This document shows positions 46,208 through 57,173 of a stretch of DNA of 64,000 nt, in pieces. The number at the start of each line of letters is the position of its first letter. The stretch's first letter is position 1. The position numbers and the translations under genes were made by a program. The notes beneath the pieces are model-generated. The model was not told where the DNA came from. It did no database searches and saw nothing but the letters and a program-made list of their open reading frames with translations. This DNA is from Bettongia penicillata ogilbyi (taxonomy: Eukaryota; Chordata; Mammalia; Diprotodontia; Potoroidae): the NCBI GenBank assembly GCA_023548195.1, contig JAJHZJ010000082.1, forward strand, positions 1,698,273 to 1,762,272, written 5' to 3'.

Positions 46208-46969
46208 CTCCTCCCTCCCAAGATATTGTCTATACCCAGTTTTTGTTACACTACTTCCTAGTTTTTCCAACAAGTTTTACAAATAATGAATTCTTATCCC
46301 CAAATTTTAAGTCTTTACACTTGTCAAATAAAAGGATATTACGTTTATTTGCTGCTATAAGTCTACTCTGTTCCACTGATCTACCTTTCTGCTTCTTAAC
46401 GAATACTAATTAGTCCCTTCTAATACAGCTCGAGATTTGGTACTACTAAGCTTCCCTCCTTTGTATTTTTTTCCTTTGATATAATTTCATTATATATTTT
46501 AAAGGAATAGCAAATTGTACAGAGTAGAGCTACAGTTTTATATACAGTCATCTTTTTATTGTACTATGTTATGGAAATTCTTGTTTTTTCCATTAATTAA
46601 AAGTAGAATTTTAGAAAATCACCAAAAAATGTCATCAAAGAAATGTATAATATGAAAGATGAACTGGTCATTTTCAGAAGTGAGGGGTAGCTTGTCAACT
46701 TCTTGTGGATTTTCATAATATCAAGAGAAAATGAGGAAGGCCCTAGTCTATTGGGTGGGTCACCTTGTGTTTAATTTAAGGGAGGACATGGATAAGAACA
46801 GGGAGGCATGGTTATGTTGTGAAATGAATCTTTAAAGGAAAAATTCATAATAATGAGATTATAGATCCATTTAAGCATCTGTATATAAGGCTTTAGTGAA
46901 CATTAAGCAAGATAAATGGATTAAAAGTGTTTTGCAAATCTTAAAATATTATGTACTGGTAATTATTAT

Positions 46970-47110
46970 TAGTCTCTGCTTTGTCATCAGTTAACTATAT
47001 GTCTTTGGTGAAGTCCCTTCCTTTTCTAAGCCTTAATGTCCTACTTTATAAAATGGTGGGTGAGAGGGGAGAGGAAGATGTCTAATAAGTCCCATCAAGT
47101 TCTTACATTC
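46970..47110 (+). repeat. MIR, decayed
   Basis: 'tctgctttgtcatcagtta', 'tggtgaagtcccttcct', 'ctttataaaatggtgggtg' and 'taagtcccatcaagttctta' in MIR order. Confidence 0.6.
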
Positions 47111-47572
47111 TTTGAAATTTACATAATGTACTAATAATTCACTGTGAACCAGTGGACAATGTAGTCTAGGTCTAGATGCTATTTGGTAATAATTTAAAAT
47201 GTTGGAGGATCATCTTCTGGCAACAGTTATAAATGGTGAAATGTCAATGCAAGATGTTTTTGAAAGGGAAAAATTTTGAGATTGAAAATTCTAAAAGATG
47301 GGGACTGTGGCTCTGGATGCACACAAAAATTTAGAGTCTCCACTCTTCTCCACCAGATGGTTGGTTCATGAATGTATCAAAGGCATATCATGGAAGACCA
47401 TATAGAGAATAATCTATGTTCTAAATTGAAAGAGACAGCTCCTTGGAGAATCTTCTATTTTAGGATTCAAATCAACCATGACCAAGTGGAGATATGATTG
47501 GAAATAAATTTAGTAATGAGTAGCCCAGAGACATGTTTCCATGTCACTTGGATAAAGGAGATTTTCATTAAT

Positions 47573-47660
47573 AATGGTAAAGAACAATGTTACTACTGAT
47601 ACCTTCTAACATACAGAATGGTAAAGAACAATGTTATTGCTGATACCTAGTAACATACAT
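47573..47660. repeat. 44-bp tandem duplication, two copies
   Basis: The units 47573-47616 and 47617-47660 start 'aatggtaaagaacaatgtta' and end 'taacataca'. They differ at about four or five positions. Confidence 0.9.
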
Positions 47661-48865
47661 TTTCCTTGCAATATTGGTACAGATTTTGCTAGAACATAAC
47701 ACAGACAATATGTGCATTATAAATTTTCAAAGGTACTAAATCAAAATAATGTAAGGTATCTTTACCTTAATAGATCTGGTTAGGCAGGTTTAGGCTGAAT
47801 TGGATGAGACGTCATCTTTGCTTGCTTCAAAAATAAGACCATCAAATTAAATATATAAACCCTAGTCTCCTGCTGTTGCACTGTGTTAAAATGGAACATT
47901 TATTAATGTTCAGGAGTCTTGTGGGCATAAGAAAAACATCAATATCTAGAGATTTGAAAAAAAGATATGATCTTTAAAACTAATTTCTCATTCCCTGGGC
48001 TTAGAAAGGAGGATAAGTTTATTGCATTTAAGTTATTCACTAAAAACTCTAATTTTCTGAGCACATTACAGACATTACTCCCAATGGCTTATTCGCTTTA
48101 GATTAAGTTTGTGAATGAAAAAGTGAATCCTTCCAGAATAACCATCACTTTCTATTTCCCACAAAGGATTTATGGTGAAAATAGGTGATATTTCTCTCTT
48201 CTTAAGTCCTTTTTTGGGAATATTTATTTTGCAAAACTGTTGCATGTAGGATCCACTTCCTAACTCTTCCATTCTAGAAATGACTAGAATATTTTGTTTT
48301 GTAAGTGTCTAAAGCTCTCCAGGTGGAAAATAATCTTAAATTGAATTTTACAAGACACTGTGGTTTTATTAACGCTGATAAAAAAAAGGTGTGTGGGGGT
48401 GCTGCTAGAAAGAGTTTCAGAATCAATCTTATTTTAGTGGCGACTGTTCAGTGGCTTGCATAAAATAAAATTAGTCTTGTTTTGGAACAACAGGAAGTGC
48501 ATAATAGAAAATAAGGTTAAGATTGATTCCAAAGTAAGACAACATTTTTGATAAATTATTAATCTAGTTCCTCTTTACAATATTGTTAATGTTCATGGCA
48601 TAACGGGAGGACATCAAAGCGTGACTCCTCCAGTCAGCAGCCTGGTCTCAGAATGAAATTACCTTGCCTTGGAATGTGTTTTGTTTGTATTACGATGCTT
48701 GTAGTGCAAATAAAAGATTTATTTCTCATTTCCAGACTGAGCTTTTCATATGAAATGTGTAAAAATCCTTTTTTTCGCTAGTGCAATCTGCAAATCATCA
48801 GTTTTCATTCTGGATGTGCTGAAATAACCCAAGGTGACTATAGGATATTCCATTATTTTCATGAC

Positions 48866-48945
48866 AATCAATAAACATTTATTGAGGGCCTACTGTGTGT
48901 AGCACTACTCAGTGCTGAGGAGGTTTTAAAAAATAGATGAATAAG
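48866..48945 (-). repeat. LINE-2 3' end fragment
   Basis: 'tcaataaacatttattgagg' followed by 'gcctactgtgtgtagcac' is a reverse L2 terminus. Confidence 0.7.
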
Positions 48946-48979
48946 ATGTAAAATTATGAATCCAAAGAATGTAAGAACT

Positions 48980-49190
48980 ACAGTAGAAGGTATCTTAGTC
49001 CAGAGCCAGTTCCCTACCATTTTTGTGACATGTGACCAGTTGACAGACTGGTGAAGCCTATGGACTGTTTCTAAGAATAATGTTTTTAAATATATAAAAA
49101 TGCATATAGTTACAAAAGAAACCAATCATTTTGAAATATTAAAAAAAAAATCAACATCATAGACCCCAGGTTAAGAATTTCTGATCTAAC
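48980..49190. repeat. Old dispersed repeat, probably a nonautonomous DNA transposon
   Basis: Paired edges 'agccagttccctaccatttt' and 'accccaggttaagaatttct' surround 'gtgaagcctatggactg'. I recognise this as a common mammalian interspersed pattern but cannot name the family. Confidence 0.35.
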
Positions 49191-49375
49191 TGGAATGGTT
49201 TGCCATTTCCTTCTGCAGCTCATTTTGCAGAAGAGGAAACTAAATCAAATAGGATTGGGTGACTTGCCTAGGGTTTCACAGTTGGTGTTGTGTCTGGGAT
49301 CACATTTGAACTCTGGTCCTTCTGACTCCAGGGTCGGTGGTCTGTCCATTGTGCTAACTAGCTGCCTTGCAAACT
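49190..49375 (-). repeat. MAR1/MON-type CORE-SINE
   Basis: 'ggaatggtttgccatttcct', 'agctcattttgcagaagag', 'ggtgacttgcctagggt', 'ctgactccagggtcggtg' and 'gctaactagctgccttgc' end at the tRNA-like head. Confidence 0.85.
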
Positions 49376-49382
49376 ATTAACA

Positions 49383-50330
49383 ATCATATGAAAGAGTGCT
49401 ACAAATCACTAATAATAAGAGAAATTTACATCAAAACAACACTGAGGTTTTACCTCCAAATTAGCAAAGATGACAAAAGATAGAAATAATCAATGTTGGA
49501 AGAGTTGTGGTAAGATAAGTACAGTAGATTTTTTTTTTTTTTTTTTACTATTTTTGTAACTACTTTGGAAAGCAATTTGGAATTATGGAAAGTGGATATG
49601 TTCATACTCTTTGACCCAAAGATTCCATTACTTATACTCATGTAGTGTTAACACAATATTCATAGAGTCTATGGCAGCCATGAATATGCAGGCACAATTC
49701 TGAATCATGAAATACAACAGACTTTCCACATGGAAGACAGAACCAAAACATTTGTTCAGATACCAGAAAGCTGAATTCCAACACCAGAAAACCAAATCTG
49801 TAATAGTAAGGAAGAAATCTATATAAAACAACAATGCAGAGGGCAGCATCATCCTCAAGCCTTCCCTCTGTTAAGCTTCCCACAAACTAGCTCCCTTAAA
49901 GAAATCACAAACAGGCTCACTTAAACAAAATGCCCTTCTCTCACTCACAGTCACTTGCAGGCTTGCCTGTGTTCTTCAGTTCTGACTCCTTTCTCACTAA
50001 TTTTCCCTCAACCCTGCTTTAACTTCACCTCTTCCTGTTCCACCCTTCCTACTTTACCCCTTCCTGGTTATGACTCATGTGACTCAGGCTTCCATGTGAC
50101 TCAAGCAGGTCACAAAGGCCTATTAATGGATGTGAAAGATCTTCCTATTAAGAAGCAAAATTACATAAACAATAAGCAAAAATGTATTATCAATACAATC
50201 CAGGAGACAATTGATAAGATATCTCCATGTATACTAAAGTATTTATAGTGGCACTTTTTGTGGTAGCAAAAAATTGGAAATGCATAGGTGCCCCCTGACT
50301 GTATTAAAACAAACAATTTGTTGTTAAAAA
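49383..50330 (+). mobile_element. L1 3' fragment (ORF2 C-terminus), split by a 591-bp insertion
   Basis: The pieces 49383-49638 and 50236-50330 join in plus orientation: 'gtgctacaaatcactaataa', 'gcaatttggaattatgg', 'ctctttgacccaaagattcc', then 'tttatagtggcactttttg' and 'gcaaaaaattggaaatgc'. A poly(T) run at 49529-49547 has expanded inside. It ends in an A tract at about 50326-50338. Confidence 0.75.
49639..50229 (+). mobile_element. LTR-like insertion with 6-bp target duplication
   Basis: A 591-bp segment bounded by direct TATACT (49633-49638 and 50230-50235) interrupts the L1. Its ends read CATGTAGTG and ATCTCCATG, so TG...CA ends lie two bases inside each edge. A TATATAAAA box occurs at 49820-49828 and an AATAAG signal-like site near 50182. 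A 6-bp duplication is typical of class II (betaretrovirus-like) LTR elements. I see no viral genes. The family is not recognised and a DNA transposon is possible. Confidence 0.35.
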
Positions 50331-50364
50331 AAAAAAAGAGTTCCTGATGTAAATCAACTACCTT

Positions 50365-50465
50365 TATTTAAATGTGAGGAAACTGAAGCCCAGGGAGTGT
50401 GTGACTTGCCACAATCATTTAGATAGTAGTGTCAATGCCCTTAAGATTCCTAAAGTCTGGTTTGG
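50365..50465 (-). repeat. MIR fragment
   Basis: 'gtgaggaaactgaagccca', 'gtgtgacttgccacaatca' and 'taagattcctaaagtctgg'. Confidence 0.65.
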
Positions 50466-52135
50466 GTGACAATATATAATGATAACAATACTAAACACAA
50501 GATATACGAAATGTCAAATGAATGGTATGGACAATTTGTAAGATCATCAACAGAAGGCAATCTTGATGCTTAGCTCTGAGCTCCCTGTTACATTAAAATA
50601 TCTCTATTTGGTTTCAGAGTTTGCAGTCTTCTGTAAATGCTTTAAAACTTAGAGACTAATCAATGGTGCTAAAAGGAATAGACATTTATTACAGATATGT
50701 TTTAATTCATAAAAGGGAATGTATGAGACCTGATATGAAGCACCCAAGGGTTAAGGTATGGTGAACCAAGGACAAAAGAGGAGGTTTTCAGGGCAAAGGA
50801 TATAATAGAGGAAGGAGAATACAACTGGGTCAAAATTGCTGGGGATGGTGGTGGTGGTAGGTGTGGTGATCTTTAGGCTATATCCTGAGGATTAACGGTT
50901 GTCCTAAGAGGCTGTCCTTTGGATTTGGCAAAACCAGACCACAACACACTCTAAACACTTCTTCTAGTACTTCCACGCCAATGAAGCTTGTGTGTATATG
51001 TGTGGGGTAGGGTGGGTAGGGGGAGGGAGGGCAGGTAGGGAAGGAGAGAGAGCAAGGCCCAGTAGGTACATATGATTGATTGCCTGATTCTGATGTTATA
51101 AAAATTGATATACTAGAGATTAGTCAATGAAACCTCATTCTAAAGAAATTTCCAGCATGGATCTTTCCAGGCATTAAAAGATGATTACTACTTATGCAAA
51201 GGTCAAGGAGTTAGGTAAAAGTAAGGGTATATTTAGATCAGAGGCAGCCTGTCACTTATAATCCTTGTGGATAGCAGAGAAACTCTTTAAAGGAGAGACT
51301 TGGGTTCTTCAGGGTTACCCATGTATGACAATTAGTATAGGCCCATGCATGTAGTGTGTATGCACATGTATTTATATGTGTATATATTTATATATGTGTA
51401 TACGTATGTACATACATGTGCACACATACACTCTTAGCCCTTGTGGTTTCATTTGTCATATTTTTCTGCTACAAATTTTGCTTGGGGCGTAGGACTTTTC
51501 CTGAGGATTTAGAATCTTAGATTTGACATCTACAAATCTTGGATTTTACTGTATTATTTACTTTATTATTTCATTGCCTTCTGGATCCAACTAAATCTAT
51601 TCCAGTCTTTTAGTCTCTGAATGTTGCTCTGTTACTACAATGGGTGGTAAATTTGTAAGTCTATAGAGTCTATCCATAAGTGACCTAGTCACAAATAGTT
51701 TACCAATTATAACAATTTAATCTAGAAATTTGGTTGATATATATCCATCTGTGATCAGGAAACCAAAATAGTCTAAAACAGTTTTAGTTAGAAAACATTT
51801 GATTTACTTGCCAAATGAAGAGAGATGGTAATCAAGGAAAGGCAATACCAGTTTATATCATAAACTTGTTTGTAATATCTTATGGATGATTGTGATCAGT
51901 GTTGCTTCATAAAATAGGAAGAAGCAGTGAAATGAAAAACAAGTTTAAAGAAAACTCAGTAAGAGACCCAACTAAGTCAGTTTGTTCTGTGGTCATTTGA
52001 GGATGAGCCAGTAAGGAGGACCACAAACAGATAAAAGATGAAAAAAATCTTTTTATCATCAAGGACATTGGAACCTCTACATATAGATGTGACTCAATTT
52101 TGAGGGCAAGAGTTATGCACAGAGAATCAGCAGGG
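50466..52135. other. Unique DNA with a TG/TA low-complexity tract
   Basis: Nothing recognised except GGT-rich DNA near 50847-50865, GGTAGG-type sequence near 51003-51045, and alternating TATG/TGTA at 51343-51430. Confidence 0.5.
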
Positions 52136-52139
52136 AGGT

Positions 52140-52515
52140 TAGCTGACACAGTAGAAAGAGTGCTGGATCTAGAGACAGAAAACATAGGTTCAAATATGAG
52201 TCTCTTGACAGAGCTACTGTGTCACCTTTGGCTAGTCACTTAACCTTGTTAATTATCTGTTCTTTGCCAGAAAAATGAGGATTTAGACAAGGTTCGGCAG
52301 GTCACATGCAATTCACAATATTCCAATCATGGCCTAAAGCAGATTAAAATATAATTGGGAAATATTTAACAAAATAAATCAAAATAAAACATAGAAAATG
52401 TTAATATGGTGTTTTCTAAGTCACTATATGTCCTATAGAGATCTTGTATTTCTATTTGAATTTGGCACCCCTGGACTAAATGACCTTTTGATTGCTTTCA
52501 GTTTTAAGTTTATCG
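52140..52515 (+). repeat. MIR split by another old repeat
   Basis: MIR landmarks at 52140-52290 ('gagtgctggatctagagac', 'gctagtcacttaaccttg') and its 3' end at about 52465-52515 ('ggactaaatgaccttttg'). The middle, 52290-52465, contains 'gattaaaatataattgggaa' and 'gtgttttctaagtcactat', which I recognise as a dispersed mammalian repeat of uncertain class. Confidence 0.55.
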
Positions 52516-52774
52516 TCTCTGAGGAAGACATATGGGAAAGGTATGGGAAAAGAATCTTGGACTTTATATTTCACCACATACTTAATTAACTACCCTTTCA
52601 TATCCCTACATTTCCATTCACATTAAATTATAAAAGCAATCTACATACAATGTAGCATGACATTATATCTAGAGGGCAACCTTTGCATCAGTAAGATCCT
52701 CTTACACATACTGGCTAGGTGACTCTGGGAATGTCAATTAACTTTTCAGTGATCCAGGCAAATTTATCTATAAT

Positions 52775-53165
52775 TGTTTAAAATTTATGTATTTATTTTT
52801 TAGTTTTCATCATTCACTTTTATAAGATTTTAAGTTTCAAATTTTTTTCTCTCCCACTGTCCTATCCCCCTCCCTGATGACATGCAATTTGACATATGCT
52901 ACAAATGTGTGATTATATTAAACGTTATATTAAACCACATTAATCATGTGTGAAATAAAAATCAAAACAAAAGAGAAAATCTATAAGAAAAACAAAAAGA
53001 AAGAGAGAGAAAATAGTATGCTTAGATCTGCATTCAGGCTTCATAGTTCTTTCTCTGGATGTGGAATTGCATTTTGCATCGTGAGTCTTTTGGAATCATC
53101 TTAGATCATTGTATTGCTGAGAAGACCTACTATATCAAAATTGTTCATTGCACACTGTTCCAGAC
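52775..53165 (-). mobile_element. L1 3'-UTR fragment
   Basis: Reverse L1 3' end: 'gattttaagtttcaaattt', 'cctatccccctccctg', 'tttctctggatgtggaattg' and 'cattgtattgctgagaagac'. It matches, in opposite orientation, the 3' end of the L1 at 53545-58369. Confidence 0.7.
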
Positions 53166-54221
53166 AACTTTTTAAAAAAACTGTGAGATGCAGAACAGAT
53201 GCCTATTGACATTGGTAAAGGTAATTCTTTCACTAGTAGTTTCATATGTGGCTCAAATCATAGGTGCAGACCAAAACAAGCAAAATCTATTCCCACATTG
53301 AAGGCATCTTTGATGAGGGTATTACAAGGGAATTTCTAATTAATAATTCTTAGTATACTACATATTTACCATCACACAACTGAAAGATGTAAAGAATACA
53401 AGATACCAATGTACTTATTTGTACACTCGATAGGAATATTTGATTCACTAGATTGAAATTCCATTTTAAAGCTGTTGATTTAACTAGGTATTTCTAATGC
53501 CTCTGTTGAAATTAGACAAACTTCTTTAAAAACTATAACAGAGAAACTTCTGGGAGCTAAGATAGGGGAGTGATCTGTAAATGCTGTACCCCTTCCCTTG
53601 TTGACCTTGAAAAACTCATAAAATATTTCCCTAGGAAAAATCATGGAATAGTGGGATTGCTTGAAGGGGCAAACAAACTCTTAGCCCATGAGGCTAGGAA
53701 AATCACAAAGGTGGGAGGGGTCCTTCTTGCTGTGGTTGAAGGGGACTAGTGCAGGACTGCAGCTGCCCCAGACAGACCTACCACAATAAACCAGGAGGAG
53801 ATCCTGAGCCCCAGCAGGGTGGAGCCTGTAATCTTCAACACCAGGACCCAAGGCATGCCTCAACACCCCAGGGGAAAAGGGAAGACACGGAAAGACACTA
53901 GCACAGATGAAATCATCAAAAGCTGAGATGCTCCAGCTCAGCATAAGAGACCTCCTGTGGCCAGACAACCCATCCCCTGCACTTAGTGCAGCTAGCTCCA
54001 GGGTAACTCTGAGGAAACCTAAAAAGACTTCACTTGGCCTTTGCTTTCAAACAACAGCCAACTCAGCACCAGGTAAGCTGCAGCATTTTAGCTTCTAGTT
54101 GAAAGAACCAGAAGCCACAACACACAAAGCCACAAGTTCTAGGCACAAGAACTGTGGGACAGAGTACCCTGTACCCCAGAAGCTGAGATCTACTTTAAAA
54201 GCCAGGGAAAGGGTGATCATC

Positions 54222-55262
54222 ATGAGTAAGGAGCAAATCAGAAAATAAAAGACCATAGAATCTTTTTATGGGGACAAAGACAAAAACACGAATATCAAAG
54301 AGATCAGCATTGAGACTGTACTCCCATTTGAAACTTCAGAAGGAAATATGAAATGGTCTCAAGTCCAAAGAGCATTTTTGGATGAGCTCAAGAAGGAATT
54401 TAAAAGCCAAATTAAAGAAATAGAAGAAAAACTGGCCAATGATTTTAGAAATATGAAAAAAAGAATTCACTAAAGAGAACAGCTCCTTAAAAAGGAAAAT
54501 AGGACAAATGGAAAATGAAGTACAAAACCTAACTGGAGAAAATAACTCCTTAAAAGGAACAATTGGACAGATGGAAAAGGAGATGTAAAAGTTAACTGAA
54601 GTAAACAATTTGATAAAAATTAGAACTGGGCAAGTGGAAGCTAATGACTCTATGAGACATTAAGAATCAGTCAAACAGAATCTAAAGAATTAAAAGATAG
54701 AAGAAAATGTTAAATATCTAATTGGAGAAACAACTGACCTGGGAAAATAGATTTAGGAGAGAAGATCTAAGAATTATTGGTCTACCAGAAAGACATGATG
54801 AAAAATGAGCCTGGACAATATCTTATAAGAAATCATCAAAGAAAACTGCTTAGAAGTCCTAGATACTAATAGTCATTGAAAGAATCAATAGGGCAAAATA
54901 GTCATTGAAAGAATCAACTATTCACCTCCTGAAAGGGATCCCAAACTAAAAACACCAAGGAATATAGTTGCCAAATTCCAGAACTCTCAAGTGAAGGAGA
55001 AAATATTGCAGGCAGCCAGAGAGAAACAATTCAAATATCAAGGAGCTACAGTCAGGATCACACAAGACCTTGCATCTTTTACATTAAAAGAGCAAAGGGA
55101 TTAGAATATGATATTTTGTAAGCAAAGGAGCTGGGACTACAAGCAAGGATAAATAACCCAGCAAAGTTGAGCATAATATTTCAGGCAAGGAGATGAACAT
55201 TCAGTGAAATAAGGAATTTCCAGACCTTCTTGATGAAAAGGCCAGAGTGCAATAGAGGAAAC
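54222..55262 (+). pseudogene. ORF1 remnant of the EN-deleted L1
   Basis: It begins ATGAGTAAGGAG with a stop after eight codons, then KTIESF, a coiled-coil part with stops (for example after KKRIH near 54470), an RRM start ('aggagagaagatctaagaat'), NIVAKFQNSQVKEKILQAA intact near 54960-55020, and a C-terminal [12 protein letters not shown]. Duplicated short segment 'atagtcattgaaagaatcaa' near 54870 and 54900. Confidence 0.8.
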
Positions 55263-56581
55263 TGAATACTTAAATAACCCTGTTTCAGAAAAAGAAATTG
55301 AACAAGTCATCAATGAACTCCCTGGGAAAAAATCTCCAGGGCCAGATGGATTTACAAGTGAATTCTATCAAACATTTAAAAACAGTTAATTGCAATACTA
55401 TACAGAGTATTTGGGAAAATTGAGGAAGGAGTCCTACAAAATTCCTTTTAGGATACAAATATAGTTCTGATATCTAAACCAGGAAGAGCCAAAACAGAGA
55501 AAGAAAATTATAGACCAATTTTTCTAATGAATATAGATGCAAAAATTTAAATAAGATATTAACAAAAAGAATACAGTAACTTATCACAAGAATAATACAT
55601 TATGATCAGATAGGATTTATACCAGGAATGCAGGACTGGTTCAATATTAGGAAGACTATCAACATTATTGATCATATCAACAAAAGAACTAACAGAAATC
55701 ATATTATTATCTCAATAGATGCAGAAAAAGCCTTTGACAAGATACAACACCCATTCCTATTGAAAACACTGGAGAACATAGAAATCAATAGAACTTTCTA
55801 TAAAATAATAAGCAGTATCTGCCTAAAACCATCAGCAAGCATTATATGCAATGGGGATAAAATGGATGCATTTCCAAGAAGATCAGGGGTGAAACAAAGA
55901 TGTCCATTATCACCACTGTTACTCATTATGGTACTAGAAATATTAGCTGTAGCAGTAAGAGAAGAAAAAAATTGAAGAAATTAGAATAGGCAAAGAAGAA
56001 ACTAAGTTATCACTCTTTGCAGATATGATTATATACTTAGAGAATCCCAGAGAATCAAGTAAAAAGCACTTGAAATAATGAACAACTTTGGTAAAGTTGC
56101 AGGTTACAAAATAAACCCACACAAATCATCTACATTTCTATATATTACTAACAAAGCCCAACAGTAAGAGAAGAAAGAGAAATCTCATTTAAAGTTATGA
56201 TAGACCCTACAAAATATATGGCAGTCTACCTGCCAAGACACACCCAGGGATTATATGAACACATTACAAAACACTTTTCGCACAAATACAGTCAGAAATA
56301 AGTAAGTAGAAAAACATCAGTTGCTCATGGGTAGGTCAAGCCAATATAATAAAAATAACAATTCCACCTAAATTAATTTACTTTACTTATTCAGTGCTAT
56401 ACCAATCAAACTACCAGAAAAATATTTTCTAAATCTAGAAAAAATAATATCAAAATTCATCTGGAAGAACAAAAGGTCCAGAATATCAAGGAAATGAATA
56501 AAAAAGAAATGCTAGGGAAGGTGACCTAGCCCTATCAGATCTCAAAGTGTATTATATAGTAGCAATCATCAAAACCACTTG

Positions 56582-56857
56582 GTACTGGCTAAGAAACAGA
56601 GGGGTAGACTAGTGGAATAAGTTAGGTTAGGTACTCAAGACAGAATTGTTAATGTATATAGCAATCCACCGTTTGATAAACCCAAGGACCCCAGCTTCTG
56701 GGATAAGAGTTCACTGACAAAATTTGCTGGGAGAACTGGATAACAGTGTGGTGGAAACTGGCCATAGACCAATACCTGACACCATATATAAAAATAAAAT
56801 CCCAATGGATACATGATCTGGGTATAAAGATTGATACTATAAACAAATCAGAGGAGC
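56582..56857 (+). repeat. Donor arm of a ~277-bp inverted duplication within L1 ORF2
   Basis: In the normal L1 order, from 'gtactggctaagaaacagag' to 'aaacaaatcagaggagc'. Its reverse complement recurs at 57174-57450 with about four differences, one of them a 1-bp indel. Confidence 0.95.
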
Positions 56858-57173
56858 GAGGAATGGTGTGTTTGTCAGATTTAGGGAGAATGGAGATACT
56901 TATGACCAAATAAGAGATAGAGAACATTATGGAGTGCAAAATGGATAATTTTGATTATGTTAAGTTAAAAAGTTTTTGCATAAACAAACCCAGTGCAATC
57001 AAGACTGGGAGGGAAGCAGAAAACTGGGAAATAATCTTTGCAATCAGTGTCTATGATAAAGGCCTCATTTCTAAAATAGAGAACTGAGTCAAATTTACAA
57101 GAATAAAAGTCATTCTGCAATTGATAAATGGTCAAAGGATATGAATGTGCAGTTTTCAGAGGAAGAAATTAAA

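Larger units (their letters stand above)
45023..46218 (-). mobile_element. 3'-truncated, tailless half-L1/L1 copy 4 (5' UTR plus ORF1 start only)
   Basis: A 1,196-bp insertion on the minus strand flanked by a perfect 13-bp TSD (caagatattgtct, 45010-45022 and 46219-46231). It starts with a complete L1 5' end (ggagggaggagccaagatgg) and GC-rich 5' UTR, and ends abruptly inside ORF1 (...QKANEE) with no 3' UTR and no poly(A). Ordinary L1 insertions are 5'-truncated and keep the 3' end; this is the reverse. Its 5' UTR and ORF1 are very like copy 1. Whether the source was HAL1 or full L1 cannot be told from this part. Confidence 0.85.
44655..46640 (-). mobile_element. Old L1 fragment (3' half of ORF2), split by a younger insertion
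   Basis: The pieces 44655-45009 and 46232-46640 join into a continuous stretch of minus-strand L1 ORF2. Sequence such as 'ttttgaccttatcttgg' and 'ctaattttctgctttcctt' is shared with the L1 at 34.3-34.6 kb. Truncated at both ends and frameshifted. Confidence 0.8.
46641..48865. other. Repeat-poor unique stretch with a candidate conserved block at 48450-48850
   Basis: Apart from a weak MIR (46970-47110) and a 44-bp tandem duplication (47573-47660), 2.2 kb carries no recognisable transposon, which is unusual in this window. 48450-48850 has compositionally balanced, motif-rich sequence ('gtagtgcaaataaaag', 'tttcatatgaaatgtg') of the kind seen in conserved noncoding elements. No coding frame of note (48075-48272 has no domain). 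Confidence 0.3.
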
